Notes: a model not told the origin generated them from the sequence alone. DNA of 64,000 nucleotides from Trichosporon coremiiforme (GCA_039545355.1 BCJJ01000021.1:124001-188000), one strand, 5' to 3'; shown: positions 1-11,524, counted from the first letter of the stretch. Made by a program: numbers and translations.

Positions 1-973
1 CGGACTCCGGCTCTGACTCGGACAATGTCTGAAAAGTGGACTCGGGGGCAGGTTTAGTCTCAGGTGCTTGAGGAACAAGTGACACAGCCGGAGCATCAGT
101 TGACGATGGCGAATGTCTTGCCCAGGAAGACTCTGAGGGTGTCGGAATAGACATCGACTCTGCGATGGGCTGGAAACGAGGAGGGGGGTTCTTTAATGAC
201 GCCGGCTGCTCTGAGCTCATGCGTTGAGCAAGTGCGAGTGAGGGAGTAGATGAGTGGCTGCGACTCATCATTTCAGCCAGAGTGTCGTCTTGCACCAAAG
301 AGGCTGAGGATCTTTGACGGAACTCCTTGAGGGAAAGCAGGCCGTTCGGCGGGGACGTATCACTCGCACTGCGCGCCGTGCGAGGTCGTTTGAGAAGACT
401 TGCGCCGCCCATTGAGGCGGTCAGTTCACCCCCACTAGCACCTTTTTGTGACTCACCGGTATGATCCGCACTCGAGCGCCGACGCCTGCTTCTGGAAAGC
501 GTTCAGCCGAGCCCTGCATAAGGTTTTCAGACTTACCGCACTCTCCATCCACCCCACTCATCCTTAGCAGACAGGATCTTGCCGTATCGAATACAATCCT
601 CGATCCATTGCCTTTGGACGACTACTACCCACTCATCTGCTTCGGGGTTGGTGAAATGCTCCAACAGCTGGTCCAGCGACCACCTTCCAGGCGGTTCACT
701 CGGCGGAGGCGGGTGCGCTGGCAGAGAGTAGGTGTGAAAGCGGGGCTGGCCAGGGATATCGACCACAACATGTGTAGGTTTTGAGTTGAGCGGGAAGCGG
801 GTTGTCCGACCTTGGTGTTCCTGCAACTGTCAGCAATTAAAAACGCGGCTCGAGGACGGCGAGAGGAGACGAACGCGGATGAGGCGGATGTCGTTGAAGA
901 AGGTGTTTTTTGGTCGGTCACTGTATTGCAAGAAGAAGTTGAGACCTTCAAAGAGGCGCGTGGAGCTGCCCAT
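1..973 (-). CDS. BRCT-like domain protein, copy 1 (runs off left edge)
   Basis: Exons on the minus strand are 973-875, 820-537 and 491 to beyond base 1. Exon 1 encodes 33 residues containing LFEGLNFFLQYSDRP. A phase-0 intron follows, then THVVVDIP and the BRCT-type WIEDCIRYGKIL segment. The second intron (536-492) starts GTAAGT, contains GCTGAAC and ends CCAG. Exon 3 is open to the window edge, is Ser/Pro rich and carries a basic LLKRPR motif. The order of hydrophobic strand, [TH]HVVV strand and WxxxC helix is that of a BRCT fold, a phosphopeptide or protein-binding module of DNA repair, checkpoint and telomere proteins. The layout also recalls the N-terminal BRCT of Rap1, but that link is inference. 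Close relatives lie at 2007-3153 and 8975-11470. The C-terminus is outside the window. Confidence 0.7.
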
Positions 974-2006
974 GGTGGGAGAAAAGGCTGCGAAAAGGAA
1001 GTGATGGTGAGAGGGAAGGAACGAGGTTGTCAAAAGTTGGGAGACGAGGGATGCCAAGTGGAGGCGACTGAATGAGGGCGTGTGTGCTTGCTAGCTACTC
1101 CGATGGGACCGGATGCGAAGGAAAGACCGCTGCCAGTGATGAAGCTATGAAGGACTAGAAGAGGCAGGTGCCAAATGAGAGCATGTTGATCAATGTAGAA
1201 ATGCGAATCATGATCGTGGGGGCCGTATCGAATGTAACACCCGACGACCTCAGGCTCCTGCACAACACCGGTACGCGGCCGAGACAGCCCGTAGCCTCGT
1301 GGTTTGCACGGTCGCAGCCTGTAGCCTGCGGCCTGCACATTGCTCGGCGGCAGTGAAGGCGCCTTGGTCTGAGCGCTAAGGTGCGCCACAGTCGAATTGC
1401 ACGTCATGGGTCAACCTGCGACCGTGTACCAAGTCACTTTCGATCGCATCGCTCCGCATGTTGCGCCTCGTCCGCAGCTTCCGAGTTGTGCGGTGTGGAA
1501 AGCAACGAGCAATGAGGGCGCAGGGGTGATCACTCAACCCCCCCGGATCCACAAGTGTCGCACTGGTCGCTATGTGTTTGCTCCATCAGCCAGATCTCCT
1601 GTGATTGCAAGGATGAGGGGGCGCTGCAGCACCCGTCACCTTATCACTGCTCTCCCCCTTACCCAAATTTAGCCTTCCTCGCTCGCTATCCAGTGCGCCA
1701 GCGCAAACACGGAGATGATTGGTACTTGGTTCCCATGCGTGAATGCTCCTAGCCACCTCCAGTCGCCTGTGCAAGTGAGTCTGCCGCTGTCTAGCCGGTG
1801 TTTGCAATGTCGCAGGAAGCACAGGCGTAGCCACCCCAAGCATGAGCTCCGTGAACATATAAACAGCTGCTGAGGACACCGGTTTTCCCTTCACGCTTTC
1901 CCCCATGTCTCTCCACAATCAGCAAACACCCAAGGCCAACTCCCCCCCCTGGACCACAACTCTTTTCCCTCCCATATCTCCTTTGTGCCATTGACACTTC
2001 CCGAAC
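974..2006. other. intergenic region between two divergent BRCT genes
   Basis: About 1.0 kb between the start of BRCT copy 1 (minus) and the start of BRCT copy 2 (plus). Only short overlapping open frames are present, none with family features or a convincing splice pattern. It must contain both promoters. I see no clear TATA box or repeat. Confidence 0.5.
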
Positions 2007-3153
2007 ATGTCCGGCCTCAGTATCGTGTCCCACCAGGGCATATTCCGTGGCTGTCACTTCTACGTACAATCTTGCAATCAGTCTTCCCGCTCGGTAGATG
2101 AAGACCTTCGATCCCTCCGTGTAAGTGTAGGCAGTCTCAGTAGAGTTGTGGCTGACAGGACAGATGTGCGGTGGCAATATCGTCCACCACCCATTGAGCG
2201 ACCGGGTCACACATTATGTCGTCGAGCTTCCAATGGAGCGTGAACGCCGCAATTACACGCACAAGATCGAGGGCGGCCGTCCCATTTCGGGGTTGGGGAA
2301 GGACTTCACCCTCGATGACCTGGTTCGAGTCGCGCTGTCCTGCCAGGGGCAGATAACCGTTGTGCAGTCGGCGTGGGTCATCGAGTGCTGCGAGAGAGGG
2401 AGGATTCTCGGCCCAGTCGAGGATTGCGGAGGTTGGCTGGTCAAGTGGGTTAAGCCCTTTGCTACCAAACTAACTTTCAGGGCCACCCACGCCACAGTCG
2501 CTGATAAGGACGCCGAGCCTCAGGAAGCATTCAAGTCCACCTCAGCCTATTCGCCGCAGCCAACCCCAGCCGACGCCCCAGGAACAGCTAAAACACCTTC
2601 CTCAGTGCCAGAGATTGCTCATCGAGGGTCTCGGAGCGACCTCGATCAGGACGGCTTAGTACTCACCGTACCGCCTTCGCCACCAGCCTCGTCGCTTTTC
2701 TCGCCGCCGACCGGTCCACGTCGCCCACCCAGAGCTGCAACCCCTCCGGGCACTGCTGTTCCTTCTCTCAGCATCATCACGAGCACACCTTGCCCCACAC
2801 AACCTTCATTGTCACCGCTGTCGCCGTTCACTACGAGAGCCACCTTCACACCGGCGTTCTCTTCCTCTCAGGCCGCTTTCCTGAGATCTACGTCTCACCA
2901 CCGTCGCCCCGCGGCAACCGCCAAGAAAATTCCGAACATTGCCCGAGTCCGAACCAGCACTGTCGGAGAGCTGCCGGAAATGGACGACAGGAAAAAGCGC
3001 CGTCGCTCGTATTCCACCGCCAAGGCGACCGGATTACGGAACCCTCCGCTTTCTGTCTCCGTGCCTAAGCGCCCCCGGCTCGACCTTTCGAAGCTCAAGT
3101 TCCCCAAGCGTTCCCGTGATTCGCAGCGAGCGCCCGTAGAGTTCGGGGCATAG
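2007..3153 (+). CDS. BRCT-like domain protein, copy 2
   Basis: Two exons, 2007-2120 and 2164-3153, give 367 residues. The intron starts GTAAGT, contains GCTGAC and ends ACAG. The N-terminal 38 residues include GIFRGCHFYVQ. After the phase-0 intron come MCGGNIV, then THYVVELP, then VVQSAWVIECCERGRIL, matching the three core elements of the copy at 1-973. This is one BRCT-like domain of about 150 residues. The rest is Ser/Thr/Pro-rich and probably disordered, ending in a strongly basic tail with KRPRLDLSKLKFPKRSR, a likely nuclear localisation signal. Unlike the copy at 8975-11470 there is no second BRCT. Function unknown; a nuclear adaptor role is inference. The ATG at 2007 is chosen because it gives the conserved FxGxxF strand. 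Confidence 0.72.
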
Positions 3154-3847
3154 GGAGAAAGTCGGAGGGCAGAATCAATCATGTAGGGTACTCTGTGGAG
3201 AAAGGTGGTATGCGCTTAGGGTAGCTGTTGCGAACCCGTCATTTGCTGTTAGGCTGTGTGCGCGGTACCCTGTCAAGGGCGGGGAGTTCCATATTCACGT
3301 GCAGCTACGCCTTCCACATTAATTGATCGTTGATGTGCGATGTGGAAATCGGCCGTTCGCATGACCATCCTGCGCCGCCGCCCTGGGAAGCTGCCGCAGC
3401 TAAGTCTCCTCTACTCCCTCAACGTGCGCTGTGTGAGAGGACCATGGAGCGACGCACCAACAAGCAGCAAGCGGCGTCCGCCGCAGTTGCTGATCTACAG
3501 AGCTACGTGCCATGGTTATAGTGCCTGTTGCGACCAGCGGAATCCACAAAATGCGAGAGAACGTCCGATCTCAAGCGGTGACATCATAAAAGGTTGCAGC
3601 GTTATAAGAAGTTTGATAATAACAACAACGATACGCGACTCAGCCATCCTACACCGAGGGCGCCTGGACGCGTTTTTGCCTGACCGAAAACCGTCAATGG
3701 TAAAGGAGGCGAAACCCATGCCTTTCCAGCAACATCCCTCCATGTCCAGCATCCCCCGCGTTCGGTGTTGCTAATGTCGCCCATGACGCGGCAGCTGCTT
3801 GGGGGGGCACGAAGGTTGGTTCGGGGCTTGACCGGAGACACCTTGAC
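3154..3847. other. intergenic region, no gene seen
   Basis: About 0.7 kb between the convergent ends of BRCT copy 2 and the unknown gene at 3848-4720. Several open frames under 150 codons overlap on both strands without domains or consistent splice sites. I see nothing I can support here. Confidence 0.5.
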
Positions 3848-4720
3848 CTAGGCATCCACAGCTTCTCGTAGCATGTGTATCGCCTTCGCCGCTGCCTTCG
3901 GGGTCGGCGACGCCTGCGAGATTTTGGCCGTCGCCGTCGGTGTCAGCGACGGATGCACCGCAGATGTCGGCGGCGGATACACCGTCACTTCCGCCTCCTT
4001 GGATGTTGGCGGGAGAGGCAAGGGACCGATGGGAGGCTGACCGAGATAATGCTTGACGACCATCTTGGAGCGAGCATAGACAGGGTCGTGTAAGTCGACG
4101 AAACGGTAAACCGTAAATCCAGTCATCCTGCTCGTGAATGGCACCAATTCAGACTCGGACAACGTCCGCTGGCCAAGGAGTTCTCCTTTGTAGTCGGCGT
4201 CATAACACGTCAAGCATTCCCGCATTGCGTCGCGAAGAAACAGATGGATTGCCTGCAGGGGCAGGACGGTGATACCCACCTCCGCTGTGGCGGTCACGGC
4301 CTGGAAGTCAGCCTCAGCGTTTGCCCGCGACGTAAGAGCTCACAAGACTGTATGCCTTTCTGATGTGCTGGTTTACGGTTTCAGACCATTCTGCGAATGT
4401 GCGCGGCGGCCGAGGGAACGTGTCGACGCGAGCTATCAGATCCAACAGGTTCCTGTCGTAAGCAGCGTAGGGAGACTGTATGTTTGCACATACTACTCGA
4501 GCACCTTGTCAAGAATGGCGAGCCGGAAGGCAGTTGCTTGATCATGCGGATCTAAGCGGGAGGTTGTACCGTCCGGCCACGCGCGACTGGCAGCGCGCGC
4601 TGCCCAACGGATCTCTTGGCCGAGCTCGATGGCGGTGAAAGGCGGATGATCAATCGCCCCCGGCACCGACCAGTCTACTCGGGGAAAACAGCAAGGATAA
4701 TCGGGGACTCTGAGGGCCAT
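3848..4720 (-). CDS. unrecognised protein, intact copy of a local pair
   Basis: Proposed exons on the minus strand are 4720-4505, 4475-4344 and 4300-3848, giving 266 residues. The second intron is convincing (GTGAGC, GCTGAC, TTCCAG). The first would be only 29 nt and is uncertain. The second exon carries DTFPRPPRTFAEW and HIRKAYSL. The third carries VLPLQAIHLFLRDAM and KHYLGQPPIGPLP, followed by a Pro/Thr/Ala-rich tail. A diverged second copy lies at about 7318-8095 with the same motifs in the same order and a matching intron position. I do not recognise the family, and no signal peptide or membrane segment is evident. Finding it twice inside a block of duplicated BRCT genes suggests it belongs to a lineage-specific set. 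Confidence 0.5.
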
Positions 4721-5429
4721 AACGGGAGAACTCAGTGATGTAAATAGATGTGACGTGAAAGCATGAGTTGTTTTGCTCGTGATGTTGTTGTTCCATGTGC
4801 CCAGCCACACTCTTTGGCAGAATGATACACGCGTCATTTCATGCCAAGGCAAGTGAGGGAAGTGTTCCAATGTTTTTGTCCTCGTCCGACATGAGTCCCC
4901 AGTGTTGTTTCTCATTCCACCCTCCGACCCCCTTATGCGTGATCATACCACAAGATGACGGACTCTCGCCCCTCGTTGTACGACCTGATCATGGGCGACT
5001 TTGAATCGCCCTACTCTGAGTCTCCGGCCCAGCAACTAGGTCGCCCCCCCCCCCCCCCCTTGAAGGGCGTTGTAGTGTACAGTACTTGGTGGATCGTCAC
5101 AGCTTCTCACAGTACGACGAGAATTGTTGAAGGGACTCGAGACTTGTGTCCAGTCGCGTGATGAGCGCGCGGGGCACGTGCGCACTCGACACGCGAACTT
5201 AAGTAGCCCTCGGTTGTCTCGCCTTCTGTATCCTCTTCATACGCCATTTCAACAAGAATGATGACCCGTACATCGCCATCACGCGTAGCCTCACGCCGGT
5301 GGAGAACAGGCTACGGAGCTTGAAAAGATGTGAGTTTCCGTTTAGACACGTTAATGAGGGATGCGAGTATACGCCGTTCGGAGTTCGCGCAGCCGAGGCA
5401 CCTCATATGTGAGACCTGGCTGACATCAG
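4721..5429. other. intergenic/5' region with a 16-C homopolymer
   Basis: Lies between the divergent unknown genes at 3848-4720 and 5430-5969. It contains a run of 16 C at 5044-5059. A short open frame at 4955-5161 and an ATG pair near 5259 could be upstream exons of the plus-strand gene, but I could not join them in frame. Confidence 0.4.
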
Positions 5430-5969
5430 TCCAAGACGTGGAGGCTCCAGAGTACCTCGTCAAGGAAGTCGCCGTTAGACACGACCCCAGTCGTTGCGCC
5501 CTGCTTCACCCGTTTCACAAACGAGTACGAGGTTGTGCACGCTCGAACCTCTGGGGCTGTTGATTCGGCGATGCGCCTCATTGGCTCGCACTTTCCTCGT
5601 CCGGCTGCGCCCCATGTAGAGCAGTACGTGAGGGGTGCGGACGGCCCACCAGTGCGCCACGACTGGTCGTTCGTGCGGAGACGAGACACATCCGCGAAGG
5701 GGAAGGACGATGGAGCGGCGCACGACATCTCCGATCCTGACTATATCCTGGTCGAAGCCGAATTCAAGAGCCCATTTGTCATTCCGCCGCGCGTCATGCG
5801 GGCCCTGGACGAGTTCTATGGCGAGCAAGACTCGGCCCGCGTGTATCTCAGCGTCAAGGGAGGTGATCAATACCACGTCGAAATCGTCTTAGAGCTGCAG
5901 CCGCTCGATCCTGACGGGCACGAGTGTCTGCTACAGGGCATGCGTTTCGTCCTTGAGAGGAACGCGTGA
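5430..5969 (+). CDS. unrecognised protein, 3' exon(s)
   Basis: After a good acceptor (CTGGCTGACATCAG ending at about 5429) a single frame stays open for about 180 codons to the stop at 5969. The last 75 residues look like a compact alpha/beta segment (DPDYILVEAEFKSPFVIPPR, then a Tyr/Val-rich stretch). The 5' part is unresolved: a donor GTGAGT at about 5331 fits this acceptor (intron near 100 nt), but the coding start upstream is not clear. I recognise no family. It sits between the two copies of the unknown minus-strand gene, so it may be part of the same lineage-specific block. Confidence is moderate that it is coding and low for the boundaries. Confidence 0.35.
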   Translation, partial: SKTWRLQSTSSRKSPLDTTPVVAPCFTRFTNEYEVVHARTSGAVDSAMRLIGSHFPRPAAPHVEQYVRGADGPPVRHDWSFVRRRDTSAKGKDDGAAHDISDPDYILVEAEFKSPFVIPPRVMRALDEFYGEQDSARVYLSVKGGDQYHVEIVLELQPLDPDGHECLLQGMRFVLERNA

Positions 5970-7317
5970 TCCCAAGCTCTACCTGCTCCGCTGTTTGCGT
6001 TCCAGAACTCGACCTGGGATCCACCATGGAACGGTATCGGACATTGGCCGCAGGAGAATTGTGGAAGACTAACTAGTCGCGATCACATAGTCCTGGTTGG
6101 GTCCTGAGAGCCCCAATCGCCTGCGAGCGCGCTTACCGACCGCCCCCTCTGACACCAAGCACACCACTGGCCGGCCGTGCGGATACGGACCACGATGTGC
6201 GGCTTGAAGCCGATCAGGGCCAGCTTGAGGCTACCCCTTCCACTGTCCCACTGTCGCACGACTCCCCGTGGCGACACGGCCGCCTGACGCCTGGAATGTT
6301 GGCGTATTCACACAGGAACTCCCCTGAGCAAGAGTCACCATTGGCGGCAAGAATGGCGAAACTGCGCGTCGCACCTCGCGAGCTGACGAACCTTAGGAAT
6401 GCTCTGATACCCAGCCCTAGCCGCGCGCCAGGAAAGAGCCGACTGCCAGTCCGTCTCTCAACGACGGGGACACCGACCGTCGCGAGTGATCGCCCCATGT
6501 GCCTCTGTGACCCCTCTGCTCTTCATACTGCATCTCGTGTATCCCGTATTCCGTACAACATCACTGTATAATGCTGTATAGAACTATCCCCAACTCTCAT
6601 ACTCATGCCCATAGCCGAAGTCATGCCAAGCATACATGTATTCATCCTGCTCTCTGTGCCTCCAGTGAGTTTATTGGGACCTTTAAGCGGCTGGGCGTCT
6701 GCGTCCCAGTAAGCTTCTGAAAGGGCGAGTAGACAGGGGCAGCTGAGACGTCGATGGGGCGCTGCCTTTAGCGGCACTTCTTGTGCTCTTGCTGAACACC
6801 AGCGGAGTCTTTCGGCTCTCAGCAGCCTCAGCGGCAATGCACATTCGCGCTTTCAGGGGAAACTGCAACTCGATCGTCTTCCGATGACAACATCATGTTG
6901 CCTGGCAGAACGTATCGAGTCTCAATGCACCGCCGCGTCGAACGGGGCTTCCTCGCTGTAACGGGGCGTAAATCGGTGGTTCAATTCTCAGCCCAAGCAT
7001 TCAGCGCGTGGTAGGTAGTGATGCACTATGAGCTTCGCCCACTGGGAGAGGGAACAATGACGGGAGCCGCCGTTTGAGAGCGGGGCGCAGAGCGCGCACG
7101 GACTCGCAGACGTCGCAGCCAAAAGCTTTGGGATGCTCAGCTGGCTCAGCAAGTCTGGCACTGCGCTGTTGGACAGCGGACTTGTTCCACAGTCGCGTAT
7201 GGGCTGTAGTCGGTCATCGAGGAGCTGGCGGCTGACAGTTTTGGAGAGGCGGATCAAGTAGAGCTTCGGCACCGACCAAGCCGACCCAACTCACGGTGCA
7301 AACATAGCCCTATCCAC
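5970..7317. other. intergenic region, no supportable gene
   Basis: About 1.35 kb. Overlapping open frames of 60-125 codons on both strands (for example 6197-6571 plus) show mixed, low-complexity translations without domain signals. No repeats or RNA genes were recognised. Confidence 0.4.
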
Positions 7318-8095
7318 CTACAGGATGCATACTCTCCTCTCTTTTATACTGTCTAGCCACATCTCTGCCCGAATCTCCGCCGCGCTCGGCGTCGGTGCGC
7401 CAATATGCGGCTGGCCAAGATACCGCGTCACCGCGACTTTGGTGCGGACGTACTCGTCGTCTGAAATGTCGATGATTTGAGTAACCAACAATTCCGTTAT
7501 GCGGCTCGTCAAGGAGCTCAGGTCAGAGAGACTAATCCCCGATTCCACCAATAGCTCTTCGGGGAGGTCCTCTTCCGCCTCGTCGTACTCGAAACGCTGC
7601 AGCATGGCCGTGCGGAGAAAGGGCAGAAGCGCCTCGAGGCGTAGCGCCCTGATACCCCTCGCGACTGTGCCGTGGAGGGCCTGATATCAGAGAGAACGGA
7701 GAGGTATCCATCAGCTCGTAGGCTGCTTGGATGTGCGCTTCGAGTGCGATCAGCCGCTCGGCGAATCTTCGTGGTGTCCGGGAATAGGTGTTGTATCGTG
7801 CCAGTCTACCTAAGGGTGGGGAGCACGCACTAGCAAACTTACAGTTCTCTCTAGTACCCCCCAGTCCACTGGCGTCCCTCACTGTGAATTGTTGTGCAGA
7901 GCGATTGGTCGAAGCAATGCATACCAGTTGTGACCGGTCGTAGAAGATGGAGGACAGGCTGCCGATTGCATGTTGGCTGATGCATGCGTGTACACTGAGG
8001 GTTGAGGAACGAGGATTAGATCGCAAGCGCGGGCCTATGCGCAGGGTGCAGGGGGGCAATCGGTGGTGGATTTCAGGCTCGATCGCGTCCAGCAC
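7318..8095 (-). pseudogene. second copy of the unrecognised gene at 3848-4720, probably disabled
   Basis: The last exon (7680-7318) encodes RALRLEALLPFLRTAM and then RYLGQPHIGAPTP, aligning with VLPLQAIHLFLRDAM and KHYLGQPPIGPLP of the intact copy. The preceding exon (7809-7712) encodes TYSRTPRRFAERL and HIQAAYEL, aligning with TFPRPPRTFAEW and HIRKAYSL. An intron upstream (7842-7810) has a proper GTAAGT donor and TTAG acceptor. The intron between the two aligned exons would have to start AT (ATGGAT) instead of GT. The intact copy has GTGAGC at the same spot. Without splicing, the frame shifts (31 nt) and ends in unrelated residues. Either the copy is a pseudogene by a single donor change, or it uses a rare AT-AG intron. 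Its 5' part is not resolved. Confidence 0.5.
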
Positions 8096-8220
8096 GCCAT
8101 GATTGCCAGTTCAGCCCGGGGTCGGAGGGCGGACATACGGGTGCACGAGTGCGGATGCTGATGCAGCCTTCGGATACGCGCATCAGTCGCCTTCAGCCGC
8201 TGCGCAACGTGTGCATCCAT

Positions 8221-8974
8221 GAATGGCCCGTGCTGGACGTTGATTGCGCGCTATCGCATCACCGATCACCAGAATCCCTGGGCTGAGCGGGTCAGCGCTG
8301 CAGACGGCACAACTGGAGGATTCAGCATCACCTTAAAGACGCGCGACGCGGAATGCTGTCACCTTGTCACCTCCTGAGCAATGACAAGACAACTGAGGTT
8401 CCGTCTGCTGCCGGCGTGGGCAGCCTAGCAAGATAGGCCGATACCGAAGAACACACTCCAGTCTGCTCCGGGGACTTGCTGAGGGCGTTAGGCTGTAACG
8501 AGGGATAACGAGGGGCTGGTTGGAGGGTTCGAGACGTTGAGCGTAGGAGCGCGTAGGCGGCCGGTAGAGGAGCAGGAGCACGCTTGTTGCGCACCCTTCG
8601 GCGCTGGTATTGAGCGGAAAGGGGGCAAACCAAGTGGGCGGCGTCGGTACGATCCAGCGATCGGGCTAATGGGCAATCGTTTCTCCACACTTGAGCACAT
8701 TAGCTCACCGTACGGTGCGTAGGCGCGCTGTCTCGTCCACCTCGCCTAGCTTGGTCCAGTCATCCCACGCTCTTCCAGCATCAATATTCACCTTCCTCCT
8801 TCTCCCTCGCCTCCCTTCCACTTGCCTTACTCTCGAGCACCTCAAACATTCCCATCAGCCGCAACGCACAACGCACAACGCACAACGCACCCAAATCCAC
8901 TCCCTCTCTTTTAGTCCCTCGTTGTATTTTCCTTATCTGCCCTCTTCCTCCTGCAAGCTGCTACGTGTTCCAGC
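8221..8974. other. upstream region of BRCT copy 3
   Basis: About 0.75 kb. The strand nearest the gene is pyrimidine-rich (CT-rich from about 8740), typical of fungal core promoters and 5' leaders. A short AACGCAC tandem repeat (four units) lies at 8863-8890. No gene seen. Confidence 0.45.
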
Positions 8975-11470
8975 ATGCCAGAATCTCCTGGCGGGGTCTT
9001 CCGAGGCCGCAGCTTCTTCGTGCACCAACATCATCGACCGACTCACCATTTCGCAGCCGATTGTGATATGATCAGAGTGAGTACCCTTCTCTCACCTCTT
9101 CTTCGGCAGACGGCACACGTTGAGTGTTGTTTTCGTCAGCATCACTATTCTATGGTTACGGTTCATGAAGTTTCACATTGCTCGCCACCCCCATGCAAGT
9201 CCCCTGGGAGCAACAGCACGCTCCTCACTTCAAGCTTTGGGGAAGATGTACTGTGGAGTGGTTGTCCCTGACGACAGAGTAATGGTGGAACACTGGTGAC
9301 TTCTCCTCTGATCGCGGCCTACGTTCTCGTCGATATCCCCTTCGAACGCACTGCGCCAGGCCAACGGAAGTTCTACATCCACCAACGACGTTTAGACAGC
9401 AGCCTCAGCAACTGGGACCGCTGGTCTCGCGACTGGACATGGACGCTCGACGAGCTCATCGGGCTCGCTGCCGACAAGCCGCTGGTCTCTGCGCCTGGAA
9501 AGATTGAAGACGAAGACAAGCTGGACGAAGACGATGACAACGATGACGATGAAGTCTCCGACATTGCAGCCGTTGTCGAGGACGGCGAGGTCCTTCCTGT
9601 CCGCTCGAACCGTTCCTCCGTCGCCTCCAAGCTCGTCGTTCAGCGCTGCTGGCTGAAGGAATGCATCAAGGCTGGCCGCGTGCTCGACCACGGCTGCGGT
9701 TGGTATGTCGAATGCATCGAGGGATGGCAATACCCCGAGTGGGACAAGCCTCGCCCTGAGGAGGACACCACTGTGGTTAGTGGCGATCAGAGCAGGTGGA
9801 CCTGGGGCGTGCGCGCTGACGAGTACGGCTTCGGCTTCGGTTGGAGGAAGGAGCCCATCTCAATCTCAGCGCCGTCGCCGCCACGTCTGCGTGAGTCTAC
9901 ACCTCCTTGGTGTGCTCCACCCATTCGCGTCGTGAGCGAGCCGGTCATGGCACTCCGACCCCCTACTGCAAGGCCACGGTATCCGTCTCCCCTGCCAGCC
10001 AGACCTGAGTCTCCTCTTTCCTGGCAACTCTGTTGCCCAACTACTGCCGAGCTTAAGTACCATGACGAGATCAACCGCCGCATGAATGAGAACAGAAGGT
10101 TCAGCTTCAACAGGGCCGGTGAGCTGGTATAGAATACCAGTTCCCGATCTGTTTCTACACCAAGCAAGCCGGCCCCGCATGATCTCACGGCCGCGCCCTG
10201 GCGCTTTCGTGAACTGGGGGGTTACCGCGCTCCTTGGGCGGAGAGAGACTCCGCGTTCTCTCAAGCACGACGTGAGCAGCCGCACTACGATATGCGTCCC
10301 CATCTCCGCACGGGTCCGGGCTTTGGTCGCGCCAGGTCTCCTGGTCGCCTCTTCCGCTCTGCGGCACGGGACGCCCACCGGCAGGCTTTGTCTGTGTCGG
10401 CGTTCCACATGGGCCGTGCTCCAGTCTATCATCGTTCAGACCGCGACTACAGCCCCGGGGGCGGCATGGTGACCAAGTGGAGGAAGCAGTACATGGTGAA
10501 GAGCAAGAAGGTTACTGCTGCTCTCAAACCCACGATGTCCAAAACGTTCAAGAAGTCGACTGTGACTACCTCGGCGCAGTCCACCATCCCCCAGATCTTC
10601 CGCGGAGCAAACCCTCTCGTGTTCATGGACTTCTCCGGCGCACGAGATGACCTCGTTACACGCATCAAGCGTTGTGGAGGGCGGATGGGCGAGTCAAAGG
10701 AGGCTGATTACATCATCTTGCGCACGCAGCCTGGCCAGACACGCAACGCCACGTACCTGTCTGCAATCAGAGGCGAGCGTCACCCTCGCAAGGCGGGGTC
10801 AAGTGTCGTGGCCAAGAAATGGATCGACAAGTGTATCGAGGCTCGCAAGCTTCTCGATTGCACGCCGTACCTGGTCATTGCTGGATCTGAACCACCCCGG
10901 GCCACAGCCGTTCCGATGACGCCCCTGATCGTGACGACGCCGACGCCTGACTCTCGTAAGCGCCTTCGCCATCTGACCCCCGAGGCACACTACCCCAAGG
11001 ACTCGACCCCGCACCCTCCCACGCCTCCCGCGAAACGGCCGCCTACGCCCCCTCTCGTTATCGAGAACTCGATGGAGAGCACGTTGGCATACGAAGACGG
11101 CCTCATCGACCTCGCCTACGACGACGGAGACGAGATGCTCATCGACCTGGACGTCCATCTTAACATCCCCAGTCACTACGACTGGTCGAAAACACCTCAG
11201 ATTGAACTCCCGCCCACTATCTTGAGCACGCACATCGATGCTGTGCGGATCCTCATCTCGGAGCTCACCATCTGGGACGGCGGGGGAACCAAAGCCGAGT
11301 GCCTGAATCGCATCAAGAAGAAGGTAAGTCAGCTGATGCGCCCGTGAGTTGCAGCTGACGCCCAGGGCCTGCTGGAGGCCGAAGAACTGTACGGCACGTA
11401 CCGCTCCGTCATCAACGCGCGCGTCCCCGGGCTCAATTACAGCAGCGGGACGAAGCGCACCCGCGTCTGA
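8975..11470 (+). CDS. double BRCT-like domain protein, copy 3
   Basis: Exons 8975-9076, 9278-10098, 10141-11323 and 11366-11470 sum to 2211 nt (736 residues). The first domain has GVFRGRSFFVHQ, a phase-0 intron, SNGGTLVTSPLIAAYVLVDI, an acidic insert rich in D/E and VVQRCWLKECIKAGRVL. These are the same elements and intron position as the copies at 1-973 and 2007-3153. A second BRCT-like domain lies at about residues 460-553 (NPLVFMDFSGARDDL, CGGRM, VVAKKWIDKCIEARKLL). The intron at 10099-10140 (42 nt) removes an in-frame TAG at 10130. It is inferred because the downstream frame is open from 10141 on. The last intron has GTAAGT, CAGCTGACG and CCCAG. The C-terminus is basic (GTKRTRV). A nuclear scaffold role is inferred from the fold only. 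Confidence 0.72.
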
Positions 11471-11524
11471 ACGATGCACTGTAAATAATGGACACTGTTA
11501 ATGCAATGTTGTACATATCGTCTG

